Below are positions 1 through 8,597 of a DNA stretch of 64,000 bases, in pieces. Under the pieces are notes generated by a model. That model was not told the DNA's origin. It saw only the letters and a list, made by a program, of their open reading frames with translations, and searched no databases. The DNA lies in NCBI GenBank assembly GCA_910578475.1, contig CAJTRK010000015.1:9683-73682 (forward strand), given 5' to 3'. A program made the position numbers and the translations under genes. Source of the stretch: an uncultured Lachnospiraceae bacterium (lineage in GTDB: Bacteria; Bacillota; Clostridia; Lachnospirales; Lachnospiraceae). The first letter of the stretch is position 1; each line of letters begins with the position of its first letter.

Positions 1-1
1 A

Positions 2-508
2 AAGGATGCAACGCCTGCCGAAACGGTAGAAGCCAATCCGGAAGTGGGCATTATTTTCACAGAAGTGAACGAGACAGTTACCGCCAAACAGGAAACGAAC
101 CTGCGTACCGAACCGAGCACCCTGAACGACGATTCCATCGTCGGTAAACTTGTGCACGGCGACACCGCTACCAGAACGGGCATCGGCCATAACGGCTGGT
201 CAAGAGTCATCTATAACGGCCAGACACTTTACGCCGTCACGAACTACCTGACGATCGACATGAACGATACCGGACAACAGGCTCCGCCGCAGGGCCCCAT
301 CTATACACCGGTCAACGAACAGGTGACGGCTAAAATGGAAGCAAATCTGCGCACGGAACCGAGTACGGCAAGCGACGATACCATCGTCGGCCTTCTCCGC
401 AACGGAGAAACGCTTACCCGAACCGCTGTCGGCGATAACGGCTGGTCACAGCTTGACTATAACGGGCAGACGGTATATGCGGTCAGCAGTTATCTGATTG
501 TGCAATAA
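2..508 (+). CDS. SH3b-repeat protein, 5' end outside window
   Basis: The reading frame is already open at base 2 and ends with TAA at 506-508, so only the C-terminal ~168 residues are present. An internal ATG at 44 is unlikely to be the real start because the frame continues upstream with similar composition. Two tandem bacterial SH3 (SH3b) repeats are visible. Each has the pattern NLRTEPST...D.IVG.L..G.T.TRT..G.NGWS...YNGQT.YAV..YL, the usual SH3b signature. Such domains bind cell-wall or protein ligands and normally form the tail of exported enzymes or wall-associated proteins. The N-terminal part, and any signal peptide or catalytic domain, lies outside the window, so the function cannot be named. 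Codon use is GC-rich. A hairpin terminator follows directly. Confidence 0.8.
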   Translation, partial: KDATPAETVEANPEVGIIFTEVNETVTAKQETNLRTEPSTLNDDSIVGKLVHGDTATRTGIGHNGWSRVIYNGQTLYAVTNYLTIDMNDTGQQAPPQGPIYTPVNEQVTAKMEANLRTEPSTASDDTIVGLLRNGETLTRTAVGDNGWSQLDYNGQTVYAVSSYLIVQ

Positions 509-518
509 AGCGAAAGCC

Positions 519-548
519 GGGGCTGTCATTCCTGACAGCCCCTTCCTT
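519..548. terminator. Intrinsic terminator between convergent genes
   Basis: A perfect 10-bp inverted repeat, GGGGCTGTCA (519-528) with TGACAGCCCC (533-542), has a 4-nt loop and is followed by TTCCTT. It lies between the plus-strand SH3b gene (ends 508) and the minus-strand permease (ends 554), and could serve both. The T-tract is weak on either side. Confidence 0.7.
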
Positions 549-553
549 ATTCT

Positions 554-3214
554 CTACTCCGCTTCCCGTAATCTCTCCACAATGCTTTTCTTCTGCAGAT
601 TCCGGTGTGCAAGTATCGGCGTCAGCATCGCCACACCCACGAGCGCAGGCATCAGCATGAAAAACGGCAGAATCCTGAAACGATACTCGAAGAATAACAG
701 CACCTGATTTAATGCCTTTAAAACAAACCATGACAGCGGCGCTCCGACCACAAACGCAATGCTGCCGGAAATGGCTACATAACAGACGCCTTCGCAGACG
801 AGCATCTTCCGCAGTTGCTCGTTAGTCATACCAATGCTTTGCAGCATGGCAAATTCACGCCTTCTGGAGATGACTTCCGTTACCATCGCATTGATAAAGT
901 TTAACATTCCGACAATGGCAATGACAACACATAATGCAATACCAAGTGAAGCAATAATCGTCAGCATTTTTTCAAACTCTTGCCGAAGAGAGTCTTTGGA
1001 CACATATCCCATCTCCGGATGCGCATCACTGTATGCTATGAGCGCGCTTTCAAAATCCTTCTGATATTCATCTTCAATCTGATAAGATACGGCAAAAAGC
1101 TCCCCTCTTTCCACAATATCCGGCAGGGGCAGAACGACGTCACAGGCATTTGTGAAATAGCGGTGTAAATTCATGCTGGCCGGAATTTCTACAATTGCCA
1201 TGACCTCATATTCTTTTGAGTCCAGATTTTCATACCGGACATCCACCGTTTCCCCGGTTTCATCTTTCACATCATAACATACAGATGCGTCCGTAATGCT
1301 CTCCACCGTTACTTTATCTCCCGGATGATACGCATGTTCCTCTGCAGAAATGTGGAATTCTCCGAGCATAGTTCCGAGCAGAATATAGTCTCCGCTCAGG
1401 AACTTCTCAATATCAAGCGTTCCTTCCAGCACTTTCAGATTCTGCAGAAGTTCCTCACTGTATCCGTAGAAAAATCCCCCCATATTATTCTCTTCACCGC
1501 TCAACATCCGTTCCAGTTTCTCTTCTACATAAATTTCTCTTCTTAATTTGCCTTCCGCATCCAGCTTCCGGTACTGCTCCCGCGCTTTTTCATCCATCAG
1601 GAGACGGTTTCCGTAACGAACCCACATTTCATTTCTGCCTTCAATGCCTTTCTGTGCATCCGCAAGAGACAGATACTCCGGTTCTATTGTTATTTCTCCG
1701 CTTCTCGGAGAACTCAGCATTTCATTGATGTGGCCGAGCAGATAATCGCCGGCAATTCGCTGTTCCATATACCGGTCCAGACGGAAATTGGTTACGGCCG
1801 TCGTAATCAGCGCCAGCAGTATCATACTGAAAGAAAGCGCCGCGATTACCGTTACGGTGGAACGCTTATTTCTGCCCAGACTGGCAACTGCCATAGAAAC
1901 TGCACGGAAGTGATTATGCCGCTTTTTCTCTTCTATGCCGCTTTTTCTTTTACAATTTTTCTTTTCCTTTTTCCTAACATTTTCCGCCCCCGTATATTTC
2001 ACCGCTTCAATCGGAGACACACTCCCGGCAATCTTTCCGGGCTTACGGCAGCTGATAAAAACCGTTAAGGCCGAAAAGAACGCGCTGAAAACAAATATCC
2101 ATGGATTAAATGCCAGGGAAATATGGCCCCTTGTGCCGTCGTCTATCTGCATGGATAAAGGCAGAATGATTTTTCCGATTCCGTAGCCTATGATAAGGCC
2201 GATGGGTATTCCTGCCGCGGACAGAACCGCTGCCTGCCGTCTCACCAGCCTGTGAATCTGCTGCTTTGTCGTTCCGATTGTTTTCAGCAATCCATAAAAA
2301 CGAATATCGCCGATAACGGAAATCTGAAAAATATTATAAATAATCAGATAACCCGTTATCAGAATAATCACAATGACCGCGCCGAGCAGCAGGATTGTAG
2401 ACATATCGACACTTTCCACGCGATTGCGCACATATGCCCAGTTCACTCCATATTTCAGTTCCGTTCCCGGTTCATATCCGGCGTTTCGTATCACCGTACA
2501 GACTTTGTCTTCCAGATTGGAATCTTGATAAAAGAACAGATTTACCGTCATCAGCCCGACAGCCTTTTCTTCCAGATGCACTTTTCCCCATGCTTTGAAA
2601 TCTTCATCCGTCAGGCCGCCTTTTAACTCCTTCCAGTAGTTTTCCGACAAAAAAAGCTCGCTGGCATGTGCCACATAGTTGCCTTCATAATAGCCGCATA
2701 CAACAAACTCTTCTTCGATTTCTTTTCCCTGAAAAGAAAAACGAATCGGCACATTTACGCCGAGCTCATGAGGCAGACCCAGTTCGTCCAAAATGAAAGT
2801 ATCGACGATAATTTCGTTTCTTTCGACTGGAAGACGCCCTTCTTCCAACGAAACAAACATATTCTCCAGCCAGTCTTCTTCCGGCAGATAGCGCAGCTCG
2901 GCCGAACGTTTTACGATATTATCCGCAATCCCGATAAAGATATTGTAATTGTATTCTTTGATGAGCGGGTCCTGAATAACCTTTTCAAACTGCTCTTTTG
3001 TGGCCTCTTTCAGCCCCGCATGGAATTTTCCGCCAACTTCCTGCATTATCTCTTCCTGCGTCACCTGCATGATGCCGCTCGTCAAAGAGAATACCGCCGT
3101 AAAAAGCACTCCCGTCAGAATAATCGCCATCATGGCAAACAGATTCCTGATACGGTTATTTTTAAGACTGCGCGCCGATAATCTGCGGATTGCCGCTCCG
3201 TTATTGTTCTTCAT
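554..3214 (-). CDS. MacB/FtsX-type ABC transporter permease
   Basis: The protein has 886 residues and two FtsX modules. TM1 is at about 25-45, followed by a large extracytoplasmic domain (about 50-270) and three helices with the FtsX pattern (about 272-295, 327-353 and 371-390). A second half has a helix near 453-476, another long outside domain, and three C-terminal helices (about 750-880). This layout is typical of type VII (mechanotransmission) exporters that work with a MacB-like ATPase, for example on antimicrobial peptides, lipids or lipoproteins. The start is the ATG at 3214, inside the last codons of the ATPase gene (14-nt overlap) and preceded by AGGGGGTG. An ATG further upstream at 3337 would lie deep in the ATPase frame. 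Substrate is unknown. A two-component system lies 3 kb upstream, a common context for peptide-sensing exporters. Confidence 0.88.
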   Translation of the reverse strand: MKNNNGAAIRRLSARSLKNNRIRNLFAMMAIILTGVLFTAVFSLTSGIMQVTQEEIMQEVGGKFHAGLKEATKEQFEKVIQDPLIKEYNYNIFIGIADNIVKRSAELRYLPEEDWLENMFVSLEEGRLPVERNEIIVDTFILDELGLPHELGVNVPIRFSFQGKEIEEEFVVCGYYEGNYVAHASELFLSENYWKELKGGLTDEDFKAWGKVHLEEKAVGLMTVNLFFYQDSNLEDKVCTVIRNAGYEPGTELKYGVNWAYVRNRVESVDMSTILLLGAVIVIILITGYLIIYNIFQISVIGDIRFYGLLKTIGTTKQQIHRLVRRQAAVLSAAGIPIGLIIGYGIGKIILPLSMQIDDGTRGHISLAFNPWIFVFSAFFSALTVFISCRKPGKIAGSVSPIEAVKYTGAENVRKKEKKNCKRKSGIEEKKRHNHFRAVSMAVASLGRNKRSTVTVIAALSFSMILLALITTAVTNFRLDRYMEQRIAGDYLLGHINEMLSSPRSGEITIEPEYLSLADAQKGIEGRNEMWVRYGNRLLMDEKAREQYRKLDAEGKLRREIYVEEKLERMLSGEENNMGGFFYGYSEELLQNLKVLEGTLDIEKFLSGDYILLGTMLGEFHISAEEHAYHPGDKVTVESITDASVCYDVKDETGETVDVRYENLDSKEYEVMAIVEIPASMNLHRYFTNACDVVLPLPDIVERGELFAVSYQIEDEYQKDFESALIAYSDAHPEMGYVSKDSLRQEFEKMLTIIASLGIALCVVIAIVGMLNFINAMVTEVISRRREFAMLQSIGMTNEQLRKMLVCEGVCYVAISGSIAFVVGAPLSWFVLKALNQVLLFFEYRFRILPFFMLMPALVGVAMLTPILAHRNLQKKSIVERLREAE

Positions 3215-3938
3215 CGAAAACACCCCCTGCCGTTCTTTCTGTGATGTTCCGGGAGAAGGCCGCGGCATGATGGTCATCCACAATTTTCCCGTCTTCAATA
3301 TGAATGACCCGGTCACAGAGCTGTGATAAAGCCTCATTATGCGTAATCATGACGATTGTCTGGTGAAACCGCTCTCCGGTCAGTTTCAAAAGCCCCAAAA
3401 CTTCCTGTGCCGTCTTGCTGTCCAGATTTCCGGTCGGCTCATCCGCCAGAATGATAGCCGGTTTGGTTACAAGCGCGCGGGCAATCGCCACCCGCTGCTG
3501 CTGCCCGCCGGAAAGCTGCCCCGGAAGGTTATTCAGCTTATTCTGCAGACCGAGCGTCCGCACGATATCATTCACAAATTCCCTATCCACCGGTCTTCCG
3601 TCAAGTTCCAGCGGAAGGACAATGTTTTCATAAATGCTCAAAATCGGAACCAGATTAAAGCTTTGAAAAATGAAGCCGATATGCCGCCTTCTGAAAATGG
3701 TCAGTTCCTTTTCATTCAAGTCAAAAATTTTTTTGCCCGCCACGGTTACGCTTCCTTCCGTGGCATAATCCAGGCCGCCGAGCATATGGAGCAAAGTCGA
3801 TTTCCCCGAACCGGATGTGCCGACAATGGCCGTAAATTCTCCTTCTTCGATGCTTAAATCCACGCCGTTCAGCGCTTTCACCATCGTATCGCCGTCACCG
3901 TAATACTTTTTCAGATTTTGTACTTCCAGTATTTTCAT
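3201..3938 (-). CDS. ABC transporter ATPase, MacB/LolD type
   Basis: The 245-residue ATPase drives the FtsX permease encoded next. Walker A is GTSGSGKST (about 40-48), the Q-loop [10 protein letters not shown], the signature [15 protein letters not shown], Walker [12 protein letters not shown] and the H-loop MITHN. GNLDS after Walker B is characteristic of the MacB/LolD/FtsE group. I place the start at the ATG at 3938 (MKILEVQNL). An in-frame GTG at 3950 exists but belongs to a leader element that recurs before several unrelated genes. The 3' end overlaps the permease start by 14 nt, implying translational coupling. A promoter and direct-repeat operator lie at 4039-4102. Confidence 0.92.
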   Translation of the reverse strand: MKILEVQNLKKYYGDGDTMVKALNGVDLSIEEGEFTAIVGTSGSGKSTLLHMLGGLDYATEGSVTVAGKKIFDLNEKELTIFRRRHIGFIFQSFNLVPILSIYENIVLPLELDGRPVDREFVNDIVRTLGLQNKLNNLPGQLSGGQQQRVAIARALVTKPAIILADEPTGNLDSKTAQEVLGLLKLTGERFHQTIVMITHNEALSQLCDRVIHIEDGKIVDDHHAAAFSRNITERTAGGVFDEEQ

Positions 3939-3970
3939 ATAAATAACCACGCCTTTCTTTCAACCTGCAG
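3939..3970 (-). promoter_or_regulatory. Recurrent start-codon leader element, copy 1
   Basis: Read on the minus strand, CTGCAGGTTGAAAGAAAGGC is followed by GTGGTTATTTAT and then the ATG. It matches elements before ecfT, gyrA, gyrB, mnmE and the 62.7-kb hydrolase. The triplet after AAAGGC (here GTG) is in frame with the gene and 12 nt before its ATG. AGAAAGG is complementary to the usual 3' end of Firmicute 16S rRNA. Confidence 0.6.
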
Positions 3971-4038
3971 ACTTTCCCTCCAACATTATCTGTCAATGCG
4001 GATATAAAGTTACAGGGAATCATTTCACTTTTCAATTT

Positions 4039-4102
4039 ATTCTATCAGACGCTTCTGACAATCCCCTGACAATCGAAAAGAAAAGTTATGACAATTTTGT
4101 CA
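4039..4102 (-). promoter_or_regulatory. Promoter and candidate response-regulator operator of the FtsX transporter
   Basis: On the minus strand an extended -10 (TG-A-TAGAAT, -10 hexamer at 4044-4039) has no consensus -35. In the -35 region are two direct repeats of GATTGTCAG (plus-strand CTGACAATC at 4055-4063 and 4066-4074), exactly 11 bp apart, the spacing favoured by OmpR/PhoB regulators. Further upstream TGACAA-TT-TTGTCA (4089-4102) repeats the same hexamer as an inverted pair. The nearest OmpR-type regulator is encoded at 6420-7088. The link is inferred. Confidence 0.5.
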
Positions 4103-4135
4103 GAATATAAAAGGCAAAGACATTTCAGACATATG

Positions 4136-4173
4136 AAAAGGCTTTCGGTACATCATGTAACCGGAAGCCTTTT
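4136..4173 (-). terminator. Intrinsic terminator of the antiporter gene
   Basis: AAAAGGCTTTCGGT (4136-4149) pairs with ACCGGAAGCCTTTT (4160-4173) with one mismatch and a 10-nt loop. It lies 35 nt beyond the antiporter stop and before the next minus-strand promoter. Confidence 0.75.
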
Positions 4174-4207
4174 GTTCTTTACAGAAACTGCTGTCTGCCG
4201 CGCTGTT

Positions 4208-5395
4208 TTATGCCGCTGCGCTTTCTGTCTTATCTTTGGAATATAATATTTTCAGAATAATCGGTGTCATAACGGAGGAAATAATAATCAGCAAAATAAC
4301 CGATGTAAAATAAACCGGCGTAAGCAGACCTGCCGTAAGTCCCTTCTGCGATACAATCAGCGCCACCTCGCCTCTTGTCATCATACCAACGCCTATCTTC
4401 AGGGAATCCAGCTGATTGAACTTACACAGACGCGCCATCAGGCCGCATCCGATAACCTTTGAAAACAGTCCTACCAGTACGAATGCGATGGAAAAGACAA
4501 GAATACCCATACTGATATTATCCACATTCGTTTTCAGACCTATACTCGCAAAGAAAATCGGCCCGAACATGATATAGGAATTGGTATCCATTTTTTCCGC
4601 TATGTACTTGGAATCACGAATCGAACAAAGAATGATTCCCGCCACATAAGCGCCCGTAATATCCGCAATTCCGAAATATTTCTCCGCAATGTATGCCATA
4701 GCCAGACAGAAAGCCAGCCCGGCAATGGGAATCCTCCTCGTATGCGGATATCTGGTATCCACCATTTTAAAGACTTTATAACTGAGGAATCCGACCACAA
4801 TCGCAAATACGAAGAACAATACGGTATTCACCAATACGGCCGACGGCCTTGATTCAGGATTCTTAAAGCCAATAACAAAAGTAAGAACGATAATACCGAT
4901 AACATCGTCGATAATTGCCGCGCTTAAAATCGTCGTACCGACCTTCCCCTTTATCTTTCCCATTTCTTTTAACGATTCCACCGTAATACTCACCGAAGTC
5001 GCCGTCAAAATCGTGCCGACGAACACCGCCTTATAGAAGCCTTCCGAACCCCAGGGGGAAACGCCGTAAAACGCCATATAGAGCAGCGCGCCGCAGGCTA
5101 ACGGAATAAATACGCCTGAACATGCAATCAAAACGGCAATCGGCCCTGTTTTCACCAAATCTTTCAGGTCCGTTTCAAGCCCCGCGGAAAACATCAGCAA
5201 AATAACGCCGATTTCCGCCATCTGTGCCAGAAAATCCGACTGGCTCACCCATCCTAAAACACTCGGCCCAATCAAAAGACCCGCGATAATCTCTCCCACT
5301 ACCTGCGGCGCTTTACATTTTCTGGCTATAATACCACATAATTTCGCAAAAATAATGATAATTGCCAAATCTCTGAATACTAAAAATGACTCCAC
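4208..5395 (-). CDS. Na+(K+)/H+ antiporter, CPA2 family
   Basis: The 395-residue, almost wholly hydrophobic protein has about 12 membrane helices and the Na+/H+ exchanger fold. Visible family motifs are APQVVGEIIAGLLIGPSVLG near residue 30, AEIGVILLMFSAGLETDL, and IIDDVIGI, the helix carrying the conserved Asp pair for cation/proton binding. KefB, GerN and NapA proteins share this layout. It lacks a C-terminal RCK/TrkA-N regulatory domain, so it is the short form. The start is GTG at 5395, preceded by GGGAGAGGAAGAG. It lies about 100 bp downstream of the histidine kinase on the same strand and could be part of the two-component operon. Ion specificity (Na+ or K+) cannot be told from sequence. 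Its own terminator follows. Confidence 0.9.
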   Translation of the reverse strand: MESFLVFRDLAIIIIFAKLCGIIARKCKAPQVVGEIIAGLLIGPSVLGWVSQSDFLAQMAEIGVILLMFSAGLETDLKDLVKTGPIAVLIACSGVFIPLACGALLYMAFYGVSPWGSEGFYKAVFVGTILTATSVSITVESLKEMGKIKGKVGTTILSAAIIDDVIGIIVLTFVIGFKNPESRPSAVLVNTVLFFVFAIVVGFLSYKVFKMVDTRYPHTRRIPIAGLAFCLAMAYIAEKYFGIADITGAYVAGIILCSIRDSKYIAEKMDTNSYIMFGPIFFASIGLKTNVDNISMGILVFSIAFVLVGLFSKVIGCGLMARLCKFNQLDSLKIGVGMMTRGEVALIVSQKGLTAGLLTPVYFTSVILLIIISSVMTPIILKILYSKDKTESAAA

Positions 5396-5499
5396 TTTTC
5401 TCTTCCTCTCCCATCCTGTCTGTGAAACTATCTAAATTCCATACGCTATTTTATATCGCGCTTCCTGTTTTGTCAACAAAATACGAGCTTTCCGGCGAA

Positions 5500-6423
5500 C
5501 TATTCATTCGGCAGAAAAATATGGAAGCTGCTGCCCTGTCCGGGTTTGGATGATACGGTAATATAGCCTTTTTCCTGCTGTAAAATGAGCTGTGCCAGAT
5601 ATAACCCGAGGCCGCTTCCTTCTTGTTGTTCCACTTCTTTTCCACGGTAAAAGCGCTGAAAAATGAGGTGATATTCCTTTTCCGGTATACCGATTCCTTC
5701 ATCGGATATCGTAATTCTCGTATAGAGTTCCATTTTATTGACCGTAATTTCTATCCGACTGTTCTCCGGAGAATATTTAATCGCATTTTCCAGAATATTC
5801 GTCATGGCTTCCGCCGTCCACTTTACATTATGGCAAAGCGGAAAATCCTGAAAATCCTGAATTGATAAAAGAATCCGTTTTCCGGAAGCCTGTGCATAAA
5901 CTGCGCTTACCGCCTTTGCAATCGTCTCTTTGATATTGGCTTTGTCCGCATGAAACCGTATGATGCCGTTTTCAAGTCTGGAGGCTTTCAAAAGACTGTT
6001 CATCAGCCATTGCATTTTCTGTACCTGGCTTTCGGTATGTTCCAAAAACTCTCTGCGCTGCTCTTTTGTCAGCCCGTCCTCCCGCAATAGTTCCGTATTT
6101 ATAACAACATTGGCGAGCGGTGTTTTCAGCTGATGGGAGAGGTCCGAAATCAGCTCCATGACCTGATTTTTTTCCTCCACGGCCCGTTCTTCCCTGAACC
6201 TCGTCTGATTCATTATATGAAGCAGACGGCTGACGACACGGGATTCCCGCGTCTCGCGAAGCTCCTGATTCTGCACTCCATCAAATTTCCCGTTCTGATA
6301 ATCTTCCAGCATATGGTCCAGTTTCTTCCATTCCTTCAGAAAATAGCCGATAACAAAACCCGAAAGAAGCAGACACAATACCGTAATGAAACCGAAAACC
6401 AGAATGGCCGTCCCCGCTCTCAT
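5500..6423 (-). CDS. Sensor histidine kinase, short one-TM type
   Basis: The 307-residue kinase has a single N-terminal membrane helix (about 6-29) and essentially no extracellular sensor domain. The H-box is SDLSHQLKTPL with phospho-acceptor His97. The N-box is NILENAIKYS, the G1 box DEGIGI and the G2 box GSGLGL. Kinases without a periplasmic sensor that sit near FtsX-type exporters often receive their signal from the transporter (BceS-like), and that is the likely role here. The start ATG overlaps the response-regulator stop as ATGA, so the two are translationally coupled. Confidence 0.9.
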   Translation of the reverse strand: MRAGTAILVFGFITVLCLLLSGFVIGYFLKEWKKLDHMLEDYQNGKFDGVQNQELRETRESRVVSRLLHIMNQTRFREERAVEEKNQVMELISDLSHQLKTPLANVVINTELLREDGLTKEQRREFLEHTESQVQKMQWLMNSLLKASRLENGIIRFHADKANIKETIAKAVSAVYAQASGKRILLSIQDFQDFPLCHNVKWTAEAMTNILENAIKYSPENSRIEITVNKMELYTRITISDEGIGIPEKEYHLIFQRFYRGKEVEQQEGSGLGLYLAQLILQQEKGYITVSSKPGQGSSFHIFLPNE

Positions 6424-7088
6424 ATGCTATCCTCCCAAAGATATCCCATACCCTGAATCGTGCGGATACGGTCTCCTCCCAATTTTTTGCGGAGCCTGCT
6501 GACGTTGACGGAAAGCGTGTTTTCTTCCACAAAATTTCCGTCATCATCCCATATATGCCGCAATATCTGTTCTTTCAGCAAAACATGATTCTTATTTTCC
6601 AGAAAATATTGCAAAAGCCGGAACTCCGTCATCGTCAGGTCGATTTCCTGTCCGTCCCGGAAGGCATGCAGCGTTTTTGTATCGAGTGTTATACTGCCGG
6701 AACGCAGCGCCGTTTCGTCTTCCGAAGTCTCCCGTCCGCGCTCCAGAATTTTCTGTAACCGCAGTTTCAGAACAGAGACGGAAAAAGGCTTCGTTATATA
6801 ATCATCGGCGCCGCTCGTCAGTCCCATAATCTCGTCCGTTTCCATATCGCGCGCAGTCAGCATCAGAATCGGCAGACCGGAACGGCTTCTCACTTTTTTG
6901 CAGAAATCAATGCCGTCTCCGTCCGGCAGATTCAAATCAAGTATAAGCGCTTCCGGATTTTCTTTTTCCAGAAGCATTTCCGCTTCTTTTAATGTCTGCG
7001 CCGCCAAAACCGTCCAGCCATCCTGTTCAAATGCAAAAGAAATTCCACGGCTTAAGCCCGCATCATCTTCAATAATTAACAGCTTCAT
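6420..7088 (-). CDS. OmpR-family response regulator
   Basis: The 222-residue protein has an N-terminal receiver with acidic pocket Asp8/Asp9, phospho-acceptor Asp51 (LILDLNLPDGDG), Thr78 and Lys100 (YITKPF). A winged-helix domain follows at about 130-220 (TMTEFRLLQYFLENKN...VSRLRKKL). It is partnered with the kinase encoded immediately downstream (4-nt overlap). AAAGGAATTGCG precedes the ATG. A likely target is the FtsX transporter operon, whose -35 region holds two 11-bp-spaced direct repeats (4055-4074). The downstream antiporter may be co-transcribed. Confidence 0.93.
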   Translation of the reverse strand: MKLLIIEDDAGLSRGISFAFEQDGWTVLAAQTLKEAEMLLEKENPEALILDLNLPDGDGIDFCKKVRSRSGLPILMLTARDMETDEIMGLTSGADDYITKPFSVSVLKLRLQKILERGRETSEDETALRSGSITLDTKTLHAFRDGQEIDLTMTEFRLLQYFLENKNHVLLKEQILRHIWDDDGNFVEENTLSVNVSRLRKKLGGDRIRTIQGMGYLWEDSI

Positions 7089-7242
7089 CGCAATTCCTTT
7101 CCAGTCTCCGTTTCTTTATGATATCCGACGATTCACCCGTTCCATGTTCTTCTTCCCCATCTCCCCGCGGCTATCATACCATATAGCTTCCCCGATAAAC
7201 ATCCCTTTTTATAAAAGTTTTAAAGAAAAGCGATATATGGTA

Positions 7243-7271
7243 TTGACAGATGATATACACTGTTATATACT
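7243..7271 (+). promoter_or_regulatory. SigmaA promoter of the GntR/ABC-2 operon
   Basis: A consensus TTGACA (7243-7248), a 17-bp spacer and TATACT (7266-7271) form a near-ideal promoter. The spacer contains ATATA-CACTGT-TATAT, a small inverted repeat overlapping the -10. This would suit autorepression by the GntR regulator whose gene starts at 7314. Confidence 0.75.
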
Positions 7272-7313
7272 GTTTATTGTCAAGAAGAAAGAAAGGATAA
7301 AAAAAGTGTCTGA

Positions 7314-7685
7314 ATGAACATCATAATCAGTAACGCATCGATGATACCAATTTATGAACAGATTACAGGGCAGATTAAAGCAATGATTATGGACGGACGG
7401 CTGCTGGAAGAAACACCGCTGCCTTCTGTCCGGACATTATCCGCCGATTTAAAAATCAGCGCTCTGACCGTCAAAAAAGCTTATGACTGCCTGGAAGCGG
7501 ACGGCTTTATCGTCACGGTGCATGGGAAAGGAAGCTTTATCGCGCGGGGCAACCAGAACCTTTTATTGGAAGAAAAAAGAAAAGAAGTGGAGTCCGAACT
7601 TGAACAGGCCATTCAGGACGGACGAAAATGCGGCATGAAAGATGCCGAAATCAGGGAGTTATTCGACCTGATTATGGAAGAATAG
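7314..7685 (+). CDS. GntR-family regulator, YtrA type
   Basis: The 123-residue protein is a GntR winged helix (about 10-75: IYEQITGQIKAMIMDGRL, LPSVRTLSADLKIS, VKKAYDCLEADGFI) with only a short helical tail of about 45 residues. This is the YtrA subfamily, which lacks a large effector domain. Such proteins usually repress their own operon with an ABC transporter and respond to cell-envelope stress. That fits the ATPase and ABC-2 permease directly downstream. GAAAGGA precedes the ATG at a rather long distance (about 15 nt). Confidence 0.9.
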   Translation: MNIIISNASMIPIYEQITGQIKAMIMDGRLLEETPLPSVRTLSADLKISALTVKKAYDCLEADGFIVTVHGKGSFIARGNQNLLLEEKRKEVESELEQAIQDGRKCGMKDAEIRELFDLIMEE

Positions 7686-7743
7686 CTTTTGTCGAATTGA
7701 AAATTTCAGAAACAAAGATTTCAGAAACAGGGGGCATAAAACA

Positions 7744-8595
7744 ATGCTGTTACAATTAGAAAACGTACAGAAACAATATAAAGATTTTCGGTTAAACTGT
7801 TCTCTCCAGGTGGAAGAAGGATGTATCACAGGCATTATCGGCGCAAACGGCGCCGGGAAAAGCACAACCTTCAAGGCGGTTCTCGGACTGCTGCGGACAG
7901 ACGGCGGCTCGATTCGGATTTTCGGAAAAGACAGCCGGGACATTCCGATTGCGGATAAACAGCAGATAGGTGTCGTACTGGCGGAAAATACCTTTAACGA
8001 TACGCTCACCATTCAGGATATCATTCCTGTCATGGAAGCCATGTACCCGGCTTTTCAAAAAGATAATTTCATTGGCAAGTGTGAACAGTATGACCTGCCT
8101 TTCAAGAAGCAGTTCAAAGATTTTTCCACCGGCATGAAAGCCAAATTCAAACTGCTTCTTGCCATGAGCTATCAGGCGAAACTTTTAATTCTGGATGAAC
8201 CGACGTCCGGGCTGGACGCCGTCGTCAGAAACGATTTATTAGATGAAATGCGGGAATATATGAAACAGGACGGAAGGGCGATTCTTATCAGCTCCCACAT
8301 ATCTTCCGATTTGGAAGGACTGTGCGATGATTTGTATTTCATCCAGAACGGTCAGGTCCTTTTCCACGAAGATACGGACGTTATCCTGTCGAACTATTCC
8401 ATTCTGAAAGTAAACGACGAACAGTTCCGTCTGATGGACAAAAGTTATATTACCTATCAAATGAAGGAGTCTTTCGGCTATAAACTCCTGACGAAGGAAA
8501 AACAGTTTTATCTGGACAATTATCCGGGAATCGTAGCGGAAAAGGGAAATATAGACGAAATCATGTTAATGATAGCGAAAGGGGAAAAACGATAA
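7744..8595 (+). CDS. ABC-2 type transporter ATPase
   Basis: The 283-residue ATPase has Walker A GANGAGKST (about 33-41) and Walker B LLILDEPTSGLD. The signature is FSTGMKAKFKL instead of LSGGQ, a substitution usual in this exporter subfamily. The H-loop is LISSH. The C-terminal ~80 residues (after about 205) form the accessory region typical of drug/bacteriocin ATPases. It is 58 nt downstream of the GntR regulator and 2 nt upstream of the permease, so one transporter is encoded. The exported substrate is unknown. Confidence 0.92.
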   Translation: MLLQLENVQKQYKDFRLNCSLQVEEGCITGIIGANGAGKSTTFKAVLGLLRTDGGSIRIFGKDSRDIPIADKQQIGVVLAENTFNDTLTIQDIIPVMEAMYPAFQKDNFIGKCEQYDLPFKKQFKDFSTGMKAKFKLLLAMSYQAKLLILDEPTSGLDAVVRNDLLDEMREYMKQDGRAILISSHISSDLEGLCDDLYFIQNGQVLFHEDTDVILSNYSILKVNDEQFRLMDKSYITYQMKESFGYKLLTKEKQFYLDNYPGIVAEKGNIDEIMLMIAKGEKR

Positions 8596-8597
8596 TT

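Noticed and set aside
3939..3950. Upstream in-frame GTG/ATG/TTG starts giving MVIYM-, MVTHM-, MVIKM-, MIIRM-, MVILM- and MVIHM- N-termini at six genes
   Set aside because: The same four-codon extension on unrelated proteins reflects the shared leader element, so I used the downstream ATG in each case; the choice is open to proteomic proof.
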